61,131 bases of DNA from an uncultured Eubacterium sp. Lineage in GTDB: Bacteria > Bacillota > Clostridia > Lachnospirales > Lachnospiraceae. Shown piece after piece: positions 8,314 through 18,266 of the stretch (its first letter is position 1; every line of letters starts with the position of its first letter). The notes under the pieces were generated by a model, which was not told the origin of the DNA, did no database searches, and saw only the letters and a list, made by a program, of their open reading frames with translations. The position numbers and the translations under genes are program-made. The stretch is from the NCBI GenBank assembly GCA_947089855.1, contig CAMUML010000022.1, positions 1 through 61,131 on the forward strand, written 5' to 3'.

Positions 8314-9310
8314 ATCCCCTGTGAAACCCTCCATCTGTGTCTTCTATCCTTCGAAGCAGTTTCAGCACTTTCATGTCTTTTTCTAAACTATTTGGATAGT
8401 TTGACTCATCTTCTATACCTGACAAAAATGCAGCAATTTCTTCGATATACATATCTTCGCCAATCATAGCACTATATCCATTTTCATGTTTTTGCTCATC
8501 CTGTTTTATAAAACTATGTTTTCCTGTTTGCGCCTGATATACTTCAAGCTGCCTAGTATCCCATCTCCATTGTACCTGCCCTTCCTCAAAGTTAATAATC
8601 AGGTTTCTTGCCGGATACCTGCTCACAACATCTACCAGTAAATTTCCAACCATGCCCCCATAGGACATGCTGCTTGCATAACTATCCTCGATATTGCAGC
8701 CTGTTTTCCCTGTCTGCCTAAAATAACCTTTTATATCCTCTGGAAATCCGAAAATATCAGTAATCCAGGTCAGCTCATAAGGTACAATTTCCCTTGCACC
8801 CCCTGTTTCCCGGCTGCTTACATAGAAATCCTTTACATTTTCCCAAGGATGCCAGTCTGGAAGGTACTGCCCGCTGTGGTAAGAAAAATTACATACCTTG
8901 CCAAATTCACCCGAACGTACTATTTTTTTTATTTCTTTAATCATTGGATGGAAGACAAAGGTACAGGACGGCGCTACAAATATATCCCTGCTTTTTTCTG
9001 CAATTGCTTCCACTTCTGATAATATAACACTGGCTTCAACAAACACTGGCTTGCCGTGCCTTACCGCAATATCAACACCAATTCCATGTTTATCAGGCGG
9101 CAATGACACAATCACAGCCTTTATTTGCCCAAAGTCAACCTCCCGCTCACCAGAAACAATGCGGATTCCATATTTCTCCCTTGCCTCTTCACAGCGCTTC
9201 TGGCACTTATCCATCCCACATATATCTTCCGGTCTTGTACCCAAAGCCAAAAGGCATCTCACACGCCTTTTTCCCATAGATCCCAGCCCAATAACCAGAT
9301 ACTTACTCAT
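8288..9310 (-). CDS. Gfo/Idh/MocA-family oxidoreductase
   Basis: An N-terminal Rossmann domain, with the GLGSMGKRR motif at about residues 8-16, is followed by a Gfo/Idh/MocA C-terminal domain; 340 residues is normal for the family. It should be an NAD(P)-dependent sugar dehydrogenase or reductase. The ATG overlaps the stop of the CMP-sugar synthetase gene by 4 bases, a sign of translational coupling. Gene order next to NeuA, NeuB, NeuC and the CBS-nucleotidyltransferase recalls Campylobacter ptm/leg clusters, but I cannot name the exact reaction. Confidence 0.8.
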   Translation of the reverse strand: MSKYLVIGLGSMGKRRVRCLLALGTRPEDICGMDKCQKRCEEAREKYGIRIVSGEREVDFGQIKAVIVSLPPDKHGIGVDIAVRHGKPVFVEASVILSEVEAIAEKSRDIFVAPSCTFVFHPMIKEIKKIVRSGEFGKVCNFSYHSGQYLPDWHPWENVKDFYVSSRETGGAREIVPYELTWITDIFGFPEDIKGYFRQTGKTGCNIEDSYASSMSYGGMVGNLLVDVVSRYPARNLIINFEEGQVQWRWDTRQLEVYQAQTGKHSFIKQDEQKHENGYSAMIGEDMYIEEIAAFLSGIEDESNYPNSLEKDMKVLKLLRRIEDTDGGFHRGYEDRISPN

Positions 9311-10023
9311 TTTGAACGCTCCTTCATCTTCATTATAGTTTCAATGCATTTGAAATCATATATATCATCTATTTCATAGTTTTGCCACCGCTCTATATAA
9401 TATGGTAACATCTTATCCATATAGATCGTGTGCGATTCCTTAAACCGGTCCGTTTTAATAAGGTATCCAACACCATACGGAAAATATGCTTCATCTTCCA
9501 TCTGCCTTTGATAAAAAGCCTTTCCATTTTCTATATAAGGGACGATATAACCATCTGTGCCCAGCTTTTTTACAATAGCAGGATGCTCCATATGGACGCG
9601 GCCTACCGAAATTACACCATCTGCGTCTGGATGGCCGACAGCAGCTGCAATCATCTTGTCAATATCATCATCCTTACGGAGTGGGGAAGTAGGTTCCAAA
9701 AGGATTACATAATCATAAACTTCGCCCCTGCTTTCCAGCAAATGAATCGTGTATAAAAGCACCTCCATAGATGACGATAAATCTTGGGCCAGTACATCTG
9801 GGCGCAGTTCTGGTACCGGCATCCCATATTCCCCACAAACCGCAGCAATTTCCAAACTATCTGTTGAGATAAATGCCTTGTCCAAATATCTGCTCTTTTT
9901 TATCTGTTCCAGCGTCCATACAATCAATGGCTTTCCATTTAGTTCCAGTATATTCTTTCCTGGCAGGCCCTTCGACCCGCCTCTTGCAGTGACAACAGCA
10001 AGTATCTTTTTATTCTTATACAT
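9307..10023 (-). CDS. legF: CMP-nonulosonate cytidylyltransferase (NeuA/LegF family)
   Basis: The N-terminal motif ARGGSKGLPGKN (residues 13-24) is the nucleotide-binding signature of acylneuraminate cytidylyltransferases, and LEPTSPLR follows near residue 110. The enzyme would activate the nonulosonate with CTP to give CMP-sugar for the glycosyltransferases. At 238 residues it is a single catalytic domain without the extra hydrolase domain of some NeuA proteins. It lies between the class III aminotransferase and the oxidoreductase, in the order expected for a nonulosonate operon. Sialic acid itself cannot be excluded from this protein alone. Confidence 0.88.
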   Translation of the reverse strand: MYKNKKILAVVTARGGSKGLPGKNILELNGKPLIVWTLEQIKKSRYLDKAFISTDSLEIAAVCGEYGMPVPELRPDVLAQDLSSSMEVLLYTIHLLESRGEVYDYVILLEPTSPLRKDDDIDKMIAAAVGHPDADGVISVGRVHMEHPAIVKKLGTDGYIVPYIENGKAFYQRQMEDEAYFPYGVGYLIKTDRFKESHTIYMDKMLPYYIERWQNYEIDDIYDFKCIETIMKMKERSK

Positions 10024-10039
10024 GAAAAATACCCCGACA

Positions 10040-11341
10040 TTAATTATATTTGCGGAATACCGGCTTCATTACATTGCCAAGAATATAATCCTCTGCTTTG
10101 CCATTCAAAGAATCCGAATAAACCCTCATGGCTTTCCTGACTGCCTCCAATGTGATTTCAACCTCTTTTTCCGTGTGCCCATAAGCAATTGAAATATAAG
10201 GCATCAAAATACCTTCTTTTAGCATCTCCTGCATAAATACAGTACGGTATTCCATCGAAGGGAGCTTATCTTTTCCGCAAACAACAAGATTTGGGGAACA
10301 GTTAGCACCTGTAATATAAAAATAATCCTGGAGCAAATATTCCTTTGCAATATCCCTTATGCCGTCACATAATTTCTTTCCGATATTCCATATATGGTCA
10401 GTTACATGCAGCTGCTTATATACATTAACGGTTTCAATAAATGCCCCTAGCCCCATCATCTCCGCACCATGTGTAGTAGAGATCAAAAAGACGCGTTCCC
10501 TGCCAGGAAGCAAGCCGCCCAGCTCCATAATCTCCCTTTTGCCGCCAAGTGCCGTAACAGAAAATCCATTCGCCATGCCTTTTCCATAGGTAACAAGATC
10601 AGGCCTAACATCATAGTACTTACAAGCCCCCAGAAGATCCCAACGGAAACCAGTAATCATTTCATCCAGAATAAATACCACACCATATTCTTTGCATAAA
10701 TTACCAACTTCCTGTAAAAAATTGCCCTTTGGTTCTACTGATTCCGTTGGTTCCATAATCAGGCAGGCTACCTGGCCTTTATATTCTTCAAAAACTTTTC
10801 TAACCGAATGAATATCATTATAATGAAACTGCAGCGTCATTGCGGATATTTCTTCTGGTATGCCGCAGTTCATCACCGTATCGCCGATAAACCAGTCATC
10901 ATACGAAAAAAAAGAATGTTCTTTACACCGGACAATATATTTCTTTCCGGTATAAGCCCTTGCCAGTTTAATTGCCGCAGTTGTAACTGTCGAGCCATTT
11001 TTTGCAAATTTAACCATATCCACCCAGGGAATCAGATCCACAAGTGTTTCCGCTGCATCAACCTCCACTTTGGAAGCTTTGGTTGCTGTATTTCCATTCC
11101 TAATCTGTGAAATGGCCGCTTCTGCTATGCGTTCATAACCATATCCAACTGTTACCGAACGGCAGGCCATCCCATAATCAAGGTACTGGTTGCCATCCAC
11201 ATCCCATGCATATACACCCTTGGTATGGTCAATAACCCTCGGTGCATTCTCTGGAAAAACTTCATCTGTCCTGCTGTAAGTATGGGCACCAGCCGGAATA
11301 AACCGATGCGCCTTCTGCCCATAAATCTCATTCTTTGTCAT
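10040..11341 (-). CDS. Class III PLP aminotransferase (glutamate-1-semialdehyde-mutase-like)
   Basis: This is a fold-type I class III aminotransferase of 433 residues. It has the cofactor aspartate in FILDEMITGFR and the PLP lysine in TYGKGMANG. It resembles glutamate-1-semialdehyde aminomutase but sits between NeuC and the CMP-sugar synthetase, so tetrapyrrole synthesis is unlikely. The substrate is unknown; it may aminate an oxidised nonulosonate or an aldehyde side chain. Locus B carries a second member at 42548 in the equivalent pathway position. Confidence 0.85.
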   Translation of the reverse strand: MTKNEIYGQKAHRFIPAGAHTYSRTDEVFPENAPRVIDHTKGVYAWDVDGNQYLDYGMACRSVTVGYGYERIAEAAISQIRNGNTATKASKVEVDAAETLVDLIPWVDMVKFAKNGSTVTTAAIKLARAYTGKKYIVRCKEHSFFSYDDWFIGDTVMNCGIPEEISAMTLQFHYNDIHSVRKVFEEYKGQVACLIMEPTESVEPKGNFLQEVGNLCKEYGVVFILDEMITGFRWDLLGACKYYDVRPDLVTYGKGMANGFSVTALGGKREIMELGGLLPGRERVFLISTTHGAEMMGLGAFIETVNVYKQLHVTDHIWNIGKKLCDGIRDIAKEYLLQDYFYITGANCSPNLVVCGKDKLPSMEYRTVFMQEMLKEGILMPYISIAYGHTEKEVEITLEAVRKAMRVYSDSLNGKAEDYILGNVMKPVFRKYN

Positions 11342-11389
11342 TTTCCTTATCCCCTTTCCATCCGGCTTATGGACACCGGATGCATTCCC

Positions 11390-12562
11390 CTATTTTTTAT
11401 CAAAATCCAGGTCATAAAATTTCTTTTTCAGGTCAATCCTGCATCTGCATAAATAATCCCTAATAATCCATAAAATTTTATCCGAAGTATTTCCATCCCC
11501 GTAAGGGCTTGCCATCCTTCCAGCACGTTTGCGGAAATCTTCGGACAATGCCTTTTTAATTGCCATCCCGATAGCTTTTCTATCTGGGCTGCATTGAATT
11601 ACTGTATCCCCTTTTATCCTCCCTTTCTGCCGGTCACCGATATTTACCGTTACCGTTCCAAGCGCTGGCGCCTCCATCAACCCACTGGATGAATTTCCTA
11701 TTACAAAATCCGCATAATTTAACGCACTCAAATATCTTTGCATCCCTAAAGAATCAACCAGTTTAAAATCCATATGGGTATTTGCATAGTTTTCCAACAT
11801 CTGATTAATGCCTCTCCCATCCATATCTGCATTCGCTTTTGTAAACAAAAACTTAACACCAGAAGCTCCTTCTAAAGCTGCCAGCAATTCTTCCGTCTGC
11901 CTTCTGGCTGCACCATATTCCAATGTTACTGGATGGAACGTTCCAACTGCATAGTGGGGGCCCAATGAAAATCCTAGATCCTGCTCCAATTCGTGAAGGC
12001 TTAATAATTGCGTATGCCGGGCATTCTCAACGCCCATTGCACCCACATTAAACACACGGTCTGGCGCTTCGCCCATTTGAATCACACGCCTTTTGTATAT
12101 TTCCGTACTTGTAAAATGAAGATAACTCATTTTTGTAATCGCATGGCGTACCGCTTCATCAATCGCACCCTCTGTTGCCTCACCCCCATACAGATGGCAA
12201 ATCGGTATTTTTGCATTCATTGCTGCACAGCAGACCGCCAACGTCTCATACCGGTCGCCCAGCACAACAAGCATATCTGGTTTACAGGCATCAAAATATT
12301 CAGCAAAACTTATAACTGCCAGCCCCATACTCTTTGAAACTGCTACCGGTGTGTCAGAACTAAGGACGATTTCAATTTTTTTATCAATTGGGATATGGTC
12401 ATGTTCTATTTCCTGCACTGTCATTCCAAATTCTGGCGACAGATGTGTTCCGGTAACGGCCAGGCACATATCAAAGTCCGTTGCTTGATGAAATTTTATG
12501 ATCAAGCGCTTTAAAAGCCCGTATTCTGCCCTTGTAGCCGTCAAAATTACTATTTTTTTCAT
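11390..12562 (-). CDS. legG: UDP-sugar 2-epimerase (hydrolysing), NeuC/LegG-like
   Basis: The protein has the family N-terminus MKKIVILTATRAEYG, the nucleotide-sugar pocket GDRYET, and the C-terminal NSSSGLMEAP motif. NeuC-type enzymes release the 2-epimerised free sugar from the nucleotide, giving the mannosamine-type precursor for NeuB. Its 390 residues match the hydrolysing family. The start overlaps the NeuB stop by 4 bases. Together with LegB and LegC it favours a legionaminic-acid-type product over sialic acid. Confidence 0.9.
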   Translation of the reverse strand: MKKIVILTATRAEYGLLKRLIIKFHQATDFDMCLAVTGTHLSPEFGMTVQEIEHDHIPIDKKIEIVLSSDTPVAVSKSMGLAVISFAEYFDACKPDMLVVLGDRYETLAVCCAAMNAKIPICHLYGGEATEGAIDEAVRHAITKMSYLHFTSTEIYKRRVIQMGEAPDRVFNVGAMGVENARHTQLLSLHELEQDLGFSLGPHYAVGTFHPVTLEYGAARRQTEELLAALEGASGVKFLFTKANADMDGRGINQMLENYANTHMDFKLVDSLGMQRYLSALNYADFVIGNSSSGLMEAPALGTVTVNIGDRQKGRIKGDTVIQCSPDRKAIGMAIKKALSEDFRKRAGRMASPYGDGNTSDKILWIIRDYLCRCRIDLKKKFYDLDFDKK

Positions 12563-13554
12563 AACTCTATTAGCTCATCTTCTGCAAAGCTACGCTTCGC
12601 CTTCAATCCAATGACCTCCCTCCATCTCATGGGGCTAATGCCAGTTCCTGGACGTTTGGTTGTCAAATTGTCCATTGTAAATATTTCACCAGCTTCTATA
12701 TCTTTCGCAGCTATAATACTCTTTCGTACCACTGCAAGGTTTGCTTTCTCCATTTCTGTCGGGGCTTTCTGTCCATTTCCCATTGCTTGCGTTACATTCC
12801 TGATTGCCTGGATCATTGCGGCTAGCTCTGCTGGCTCAAGGCTTGCCTTATGGTCCGGGCCCTTCATACACTTATTTATCGTAAAATGCTTTTCGATCAT
12901 TACAGCACCCATTGCTACAGCTGCTATTGCCACTTCAATGCCCTGTGTATGGTCAGAATAGCCAATTTCACACTGACAATGCTCACTAATCAACAACATA
13001 GCTTTTAAATTTACATCCCGCATTTGCACAGGATAATCTGTTGTACAGTGAAGAAGCGTTATCTTACCAGCACCATTGGCTTTTAATACCGCAACCGCCG
13101 CATCTACTTCATCCAATGTACACATACCAGTAGATAGAATCACTGGTTTTCCTGTCTTTGCGATTTCCACCAGATAAGGGTAATTCGTAATCTCTCCAGA
13201 TGGAATCTTCCATAATTCCTGCAAATCATTCAAAAAATGCACACTGTCTATGTCAAATGGTGAAGAAAGAAATATAATCCCAATTTCTTTACAATATTTC
13301 GCCAATGCAACAAACTCATCTTTATTAAGCGCTAATTTTTCGAGCATCGATTGCTGTGGTTCGGAAATGCCCAAATTCTCTTTCTGATATGCAGCCATCT
13401 GTACATATCCACAGGCCAGGCTTTTTGCATGAAATGTCTGAAATTTTACAATATCTGCCCCACACTCTTTTGCTATCCTAGCCATTTTTTTTGCTGTTTC
13501 AATACTGCCATTGTGGTTTACACCTGCTTCTGCAATTACTACAATTTTATTCAT
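12559..13554 (-). CDS. legI: Nonulosonate synthase (NeuB/LegI family)
   Basis: The TIM-barrel synthase domain starts with IAEAGVNHNGS (metal and phosphoenolpyruvate site). It contains LSSPFD, GYSDHTQGIE and IEKHFTINK, and ends with a SAF antifreeze-like domain (KSIIAAKDIEAGE onwards). It condenses phosphoenolpyruvate with a six-carbon amino sugar to make the nine-carbon acid. The 331-residue length is standard. It overlaps NeuD by 4 bases and NeuC by 4 bases, so the three genes look translationally coupled. Confidence 0.92.
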   Translation of the reverse strand: MNKIVVIAEAGVNHNGSIETAKKMARIAKECGADIVKFQTFHAKSLACGYVQMAAYQKENLGISEPQQSMLEKLALNKDEFVALAKYCKEIGIIFLSSPFDIDSVHFLNDLQELWKIPSGEITNYPYLVEIAKTGKPVILSTGMCTLDEVDAAVAVLKANGAGKITLLHCTTDYPVQMRDVNLKAMLLISEHCQCEIGYSDHTQGIEVAIAAVAMGAVMIEKHFTINKCMKGPDHKASLEPAELAAMIQAIRNVTQAMGNGQKAPTEMEKANLAVVRKSIIAAKDIEAGEIFTMDNLTTKRPGTGISPMRWREVIGLKAKRSFAEDELIEL

Positions 13555-14207
13555 TTACGTTTTTCCTGGCCATTCCTATATAATATTGTGCCGCTTGCTA
13601 CATCCCGCAAAACAAGATTTCCTGCCCCGATAATACAATTTGCACCAACCTTCACTCCTTGTATTATGGTAGTGCCTGCTCCAATCAATGTATCATTTTC
13701 AATCGTTACACCGCCGCAAATCGTACTTCCAACCGCTACGTGGGAGAACCCTCCAACATAACAGCCATGTTCAATAATTGCCCCTGTGTTAATAATTGCA
13801 AAATCATCGATCATGGCCTCTGCGTTTACTACCGCACGTTTTCCAATAAACACACCTTTCCCTATTTTCGCTGATTCTGCTATAATTGATGATGGATCTA
13901 TGATTGCTGGAAAAGTAAATCCTATTTTCTGGGCACGTTCAAAAATATTACGCCTTAAGTCTGTTTCTTTAATACTTCCGACGGCAAGGAAAGCTTGGGT
14001 AACCCCGCTTTCATATAATTTAAGCAGCATATGGTCGTCTCCTGCCACCCTGCATCCTAGTATATGCTTCCCCTTTGGCAAAGTAGGGTCTGTAATGAAA
14101 ATATCCATATAAATACCCATACGAAGCACTGTATCAATGACAGATTTACAGTGCCCACCGCCGCCAATCAATACTATTTGTTTCTTACCCACGGATCCTT
14201 TTAACAT
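13551..14207 (-). CDS. NeuD/PglD-type sugar acetyltransferase
   Basis: The N-terminal GGGGHCKSVIDT motif is the Rossmann-like sugar-binding part, and a left-handed beta-helix of hexapeptide repeats follows from about residue 95 to 205. This two-domain layout and the 218-residue length match PglD/NeuD acetyltransferases. In a legionaminate route it would acetylate the 4-amino group made by LegC (LegH role); alternatively it O-acetylates the finished sugar. It is tightly packed between the nucleotidyltransferase and NeuB. Confidence 0.85.
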   Translation of the reverse strand: MLKGSVGKKQIVLIGGGGHCKSVIDTVLRMGIYMDIFITDPTLPKGKHILGCRVAGDDHMLLKLYESGVTQAFLAVGSIKETDLRRNIFERAQKIGFTFPAIIDPSSIIAESAKIGKGVFIGKRAVVNAEAMIDDFAIINTGAIIEHGCYVGGFSHVAVGSTICGGVTIENDTLIGAGTTIIQGVKVGANCIIGAGNLVLRDVASGTILYRNGQEKRK

Positions 14208-15287
14208 TTATTTTACATTCCCACTATGAATACGTTCTTCCATCTTTTTCATTTCCTCAAATTCACCCATATCAAGAAAAGAATTTTCACTGATCGGATA
14301 CATGCCTACCTGTTTTTCCTGGGACATCAGTTTTTCTGCCAGGTCAGTCATATGAAAAACCCTGTTAACTGGTATCCAATCCAGATAATCAGGGTTTACA
14401 ATATACATTCCTGTATTCACAATATACGATAGTTGCGGTTTTTCATACATAGAAGTAATAATCCCATGCTCCTTTGCTTCCAAAACCCCATATGGTATCG
14501 GTATATTTTTCAATGATGAAACAATCGTCATATCGTTTCCAGACGACAGATGGTGTTTCAATATCGCCTCATAATCTGCTTCGATCAGAATATCACAATT
14601 TGTAATCATAACAGGGGTATGGAATTGCTTCTTTATCAACCGCATACTCCCAGCCGTACCAAGAGGCTTTTCTTCTTCAATAAAATGAATTTTATATGGC
14701 AGGTTTACCTCTTTAAAATAAGACTTGATCATTTCCTTCTTATAATTTAGCGTTAAATAAAAATCCCTTGCCCCACAGCTATAAAACTTATTCAGTATCC
14801 GTTCAAGAATAGGTACATCCCCAACTGGAATTAACGGTTTGGGAAGGATTTTTGTATAAGGATATAAACGGGTCCCTTTCCCTCCTGCCATAATAACAAT
14901 GGATGAAGCCGACAAAACCTCACTATATTTTACTGTCCCAGACGCTCCGTGCTCATCCATAAATTTAATCTCTTTTATTTGATGGTTCTGATTTACAACC
15001 GGAACCGAGCTTATTTCATTTAATTTCATGAAATGAATATAATGGTCCGACTCACCCTGCATTAAAAACTTTACATCCCTATACGCTGCATCCCATACTG
15101 TCCCATCCACACTTCCTGTTTTCAGTATCCATCTTCTAATATCACCATCGGATAAGCTGCCATAAAGGCAGCTATTTTTATCAATCACATATACGATTCC
15201 CTTTGCATTTATATCTATCTTTTGCATTGCATCGACCAATGTATCACCATCTTTGCAAAGAAACTTTTCCAATTCCGATTTATCCAT
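14208..15287 (-). CDS. CBS-domain sugar nucleotidyltransferase (PtmE-like)
   Basis: Tandem CBS motifs (about residues 5-115) precede a nucleotidyltransferase domain with the signature MAGGKGTRLYPYTKILPKPL. This fusion resembles Campylobacter PtmE, which makes the GDP-linked aminosugar that feeds legionaminic acid; I infer the same role. The open frame begins with a TTG at 15311, but ATG 15287 is preceded by GAGGGTATAGGGAAG and gives the family N-terminus, so I start there (359 residues). The CBS pair may sense an adenosine ligand. Confidence 0.85.
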   Translation of the reverse strand: MDKSELEKFLCKDGDTLVDAMQKIDINAKGIVYVIDKNSCLYGSLSDGDIRRWILKTGSVDGTVWDAAYRDVKFLMQGESDHYIHFMKLNEISSVPVVNQNHQIKEIKFMDEHGASGTVKYSEVLSASSIVIMAGGKGTRLYPYTKILPKPLIPVGDVPILERILNKFYSCGARDFYLTLNYKKEMIKSYFKEVNLPYKIHFIEEEKPLGTAGSMRLIKKQFHTPVMITNCDILIEADYEAILKHHLSSGNDMTIVSSLKNIPIPYGVLEAKEHGIITSMYEKPQLSYIVNTGMYIVNPDYLDWIPVNRVFHMTDLAEKLMSQEKQVGMYPISENSFLDMGEFEEMKKMEERIHSGNVK

Positions 15288-15307
15288 CTTCCCTATACCC
15301 TCAGTGT

Positions 15308-16804
15308 TCAAAATGCTGCTGGTAATTTATCATACCCAAACCGATACGGATCCTCCTGAATCTCCATCAACGTTTGATACAAGGACTCAGCCAAAAGATG
15401 TATATTTTTTTCAGCCCTGGCATCCTGGGTATGCACATACATATTGCCCTTATATACCGTTCCTAAGACGGAACAAAGGTACTGTATCACGTCCTCCCTA
15501 GCCGGCCTGTGCCAACTAGAAACCGCCGGTAAATACTGCTGGTAAATATCATCCACTTTGATTACGCCTGGTGCATTTTCATAAAAAACATTTCCTGCAA
15601 TAATAACTGGTTTGCGAAGCAACATAGCTTCCCATCCTACGGAACCAGTAAGTGTAGTGACCACATAGGCATATTTCATTAATTCTCTCGAATTTTCCCA
15701 CGGGTCAATCAATACGACATTCGGATATTTTTTCAAAGCAGCATAAAACGATTCTTCACGGTGGCCAATATGCGCATAATGTTCTTTGACATATAAAAGC
15801 GTGTCCGCCGGAAGGCTCTTCGCCCAAGAATCTATAAAAAATAGCTGTTTCTCATATTTCTGCGCACAGACTATCGTTGAAGCCTCCGGCTGATAATGCA
15901 ATGCCATATAAACATACTTTTTTGAAAAATCCGCTTTATGATAGTATTTTTTACATTTGTTATACCTGAAAAAAAACTTCCATTTATCGAAAACCAATCC
16001 ATATTGCTGATAATACATATAAAAATATTTATTATTAAAATGTTTCCCATACCTTGCATGGATATATCTAGGAATTAATGTTGCAACATAACTAGGTTCC
16101 AGGTATGGCTGCGTATCCACATAAGCCATTCCGCTTGCCTTTATATCATGTTCTTCATATCTTTTCAAAAATTCTTCTGCCTGTTTCCAAAGTTTTTCAT
16201 TATACTTTCTATTTTTATAATCAGGATCAGCATGCATATCGTATAAATATGGAACCATTGAGAAAAAATGATGCGAAGCTTCTATTTCCCCTCTGCATAC
16301 CATTTGTGTAAGATACTTTACCCCGTATTTACGGCCAACAATATATGCAACCGCCGAATGCAACGTAGAAACTGCTTCATCATAGTAATAATCTACGTTA
16401 CCATTTTTAAATAATGCTTCCCAAAAAAAGAAATATCCTGCCGTTATTTTTACACAATAGTTAAAATCAGCCTCGATCAAAAACCTATCCATGTAAATAT
16501 ACTTCCAGATTGGAGCACAATTATATTTCTTTTCAAACGCAACAAATTTTTCATAAGTAAATTCATTCCAGTGTTTCTGAAAAAACCTGGAAACCTCAGC
16601 TATTTTGATCCCTAATTCCCCTTTCAAATATCCCTTCACATCATTGGTTTCTTTTGCATCCGATGTAATAAAGATCCCTTTTAAACCTGGCAGCCTTTCA
16701 CTTTTTAACTTTTTAAATAAAAGTGAAGAAAAAACATCATAAGATGGCCTAGCTTGAAAGCAAATGGTCAAACCGCCTTTTTTCATATCCTGTTGTGCCT
16801 CCAT
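15308..16804 (-). CDS. Capsule-polysaccharide-biosynthesis-like transferase
   Basis: A large protein of about 498 residues with no standard glycosyltransferase signature in its first half. Its C-terminal third resembles Kdo/capsule synthesis transferases (KpsC/KpsS-like): a helical segment VVTTLTGSVGWEAMLLRKPVIIAG, where the T-G-S-V-G-W-E core and the following hydrophobic strand are typical of the donor-binding site. It may transfer the CMP-activated nonulosonate. Start uncertain: ATG 16804 has a poor ribosome site, while ATG 16786 has GGAGG eleven bases upstream. It lies between Wzx and the nucleotidyltransferase. Confidence 0.65.
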   Translation of the reverse strand: MEAQQDMKKGGLTICFQARPSYDVFSSLLFKKLKSERLPGLKGIFITSDAKETNDVKGYLKGELGIKIAEVSRFFQKHWNEFTYEKFVAFEKKYNCAPIWKYIYMDRFLIEADFNYCVKITAGYFFFWEALFKNGNVDYYYDEAVSTLHSAVAYIVGRKYGVKYLTQMVCRGEIEASHHFFSMVPYLYDMHADPDYKNRKYNEKLWKQAEEFLKRYEEHDIKASGMAYVDTQPYLEPSYVATLIPRYIHARYGKHFNNKYFYMYYQQYGLVFDKWKFFFRYNKCKKYYHKADFSKKYVYMALHYQPEASTIVCAQKYEKQLFFIDSWAKSLPADTLLYVKEHYAHIGHREESFYAALKKYPNVVLIDPWENSRELMKYAYVVTTLTGSVGWEAMLLRKPVIIAGNVFYENAPGVIKVDDIYQQYLPAVSSWHRPAREDVIQYLCSVLGTVYKGNMYVHTQDARAEKNIHLLAESLYQTLMEIQEDPYRFGYDKLPAAF

Positions 16805-16826
16805 TCTACAATTGTTTTGTCATATC

Positions 16827-18266
16827 CTATTTCTCTATTTTGCACACCTTAATCATCAATAATGAAATACCAGACAAATATATCACTGAAAGTATGATGC
16901 CTACATAAATATTAGGAATCAAATAATATAATACTATGGTTGGAAAAACAGATACAAAAACTGGCATCCAGCTGCTTTTTAATAAAACTATTTTCCTCTC
17001 TTCAAATCCGTTGGAAATTTTATTTACCAGCAATAAAGAAAAAGCCGCATAGGAAGTTGCCGTTCCAATTGCAACATTTTCTATATTTCTTCCAAATATG
17101 CTTACTAAACCAACCGAAAATATAATATTAAACAAGCATAAAGCAATGGATGTCCATAAAAGGTCTTTATTCCTTTTTAAAATGCTAAAAATATTGCCAT
17201 AAAGCATCGTAGACCCATAGATTGCGATACCAATCAGCATAATCTGGGCAGCTTCGATACCTGACATATAACCTGGCATAACAATCTTTACAAAAACAGG
17301 CAAAACATAATATCCTGCTACACAAATAATACTCGTACAAATAGAATTGATACATGTATACCTGCTGCATGCCCTAACTAATAACCCTTCATCCCCTGTC
17401 CTTCCATAGTCCCTTGAAATTTTTATATAAAATACCTGGGACACCGACTGTGGGATCAATACCATTGCTGTAAACCCCAATTGAGCCACACTATAGATTC
17501 CAAGCGCTTTCGTATCCATAAATCCTAAAATTACAAACTTATCTATGGATGCTACGGCTGTCCATACAAAGCTGTTCACCATCAGTGGAAATCCCGTCCT
17601 TAAGCATTCTGCTAAAATACTTTTATTTATTTGTAACCGGATCCCTTTCAGTGTTTTGCCATAATACAGCAAAACAGCGGCTAGGCCAGATATGGCAGGC
17701 ATTACATAAAGCCCATAATATCCAGACACCCTAACAGCTATCAGCCCCACTGCAGCTCCAAGCATTGTCCTTATAACCGTTACAAGCGCAGTATAATGGT
17801 AGCCCCCTTCCATCCTCATTGTATTCATTCCAAAATCAGACAGTGTATTCACAATCAACAGCAGCATTGACAGCATATATCCAATATAATATTCTTTTTT
17901 AAAGCTTCCTGACAAATATGCAGCTTCCAATACCACGCCAATTATTATTGTCAGCAGTACATAAATCCCCATAAAAAAAGTAAACGCTGTATTTTTTAAA
18001 TCCCCTAATTTTTCTTCCTGGCCTGCGCCTGCCAATTGCGGATAATCCCGATTATATGCATTTAAAACCCCTAATTGCGCATAGGAAAGGTATGTCTGAA
18101 GCAGAAGGCAGGTAGAATAGATGCCATATTCCAGCGGAGGGACATACCTTCTGGCAAGTACTGTAAAACAAAAATTCAGTGCTGCTGAAATCACTGCAGC
18201 GGCAGATACAATTACAAAGTCTGCATTTCTCAGCTTTTCAGTAATTGTTTTACGTATTTTTCCCAT
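16827..18266 (-). CDS. wzx: Wzx-type polysaccharide flippase
   Basis: The protein is hydrophobic along its whole length, with about 12 or more predicted membrane segments and an N-terminal charged stretch, as in the MATE/PST family of lipid-linked oligosaccharide flippases. It should carry undecaprenyl-linked repeat units across the membrane. The open frame reaches 18293, but ATG 18266 has GGGAAAGG just upstream and gives the more usual N-terminus. It overlaps the acyltransferase gene by 17 bases. Locus B has its own, unrelated-looking Wzx. Confidence 0.85.
   Translation of the reverse strand: MGKIRKTITEKLRNADFVIVSAAAVISAALNFCFTVLARRYVPPLEYGIYSTCLLLQTYLSYAQLGVLNAYNRDYPQLAGAGQEEKLGDLKNTAFTFFMGIYVLLTIIIGVVLEAAYLSGSFKKEYYIGYMLSMLLLIVNTLSDFGMNTMRMEGGYHYTALVTVIRTMLGAAVGLIAVRVSGYYGLYVMPAISGLAAVLLYYGKTLKGIRLQINKSILAECLRTGFPLMVNSFVWTAVASIDKFVILGFMDTKALGIYSVAQLGFTAMVLIPQSVSQVFYIKISRDYGRTGDEGLLVRACSRYTCINSICTSIICVAGYYVLPVFVKIVMPGYMSGIEAAQIMLIGIAIYGSTMLYGNIFSILKRNKDLLWTSIALCLFNIIFSVGLVSIFGRNIENVAIGTATSYAAFSLLLVNKISNGFEERKIVLLKSSWMPVFVSVFPTIVLYYLIPNIYVGIILSVIYLSGISLLMIKVCKIEK

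Noticed and set aside
10040-11341. Reading the class III aminotransferase as haem-pathway HemL
   Set aside because: The gene is embedded in a nonulosonate operon and has no tetrapyrrole neighbours; a surface-sugar role is more likely.
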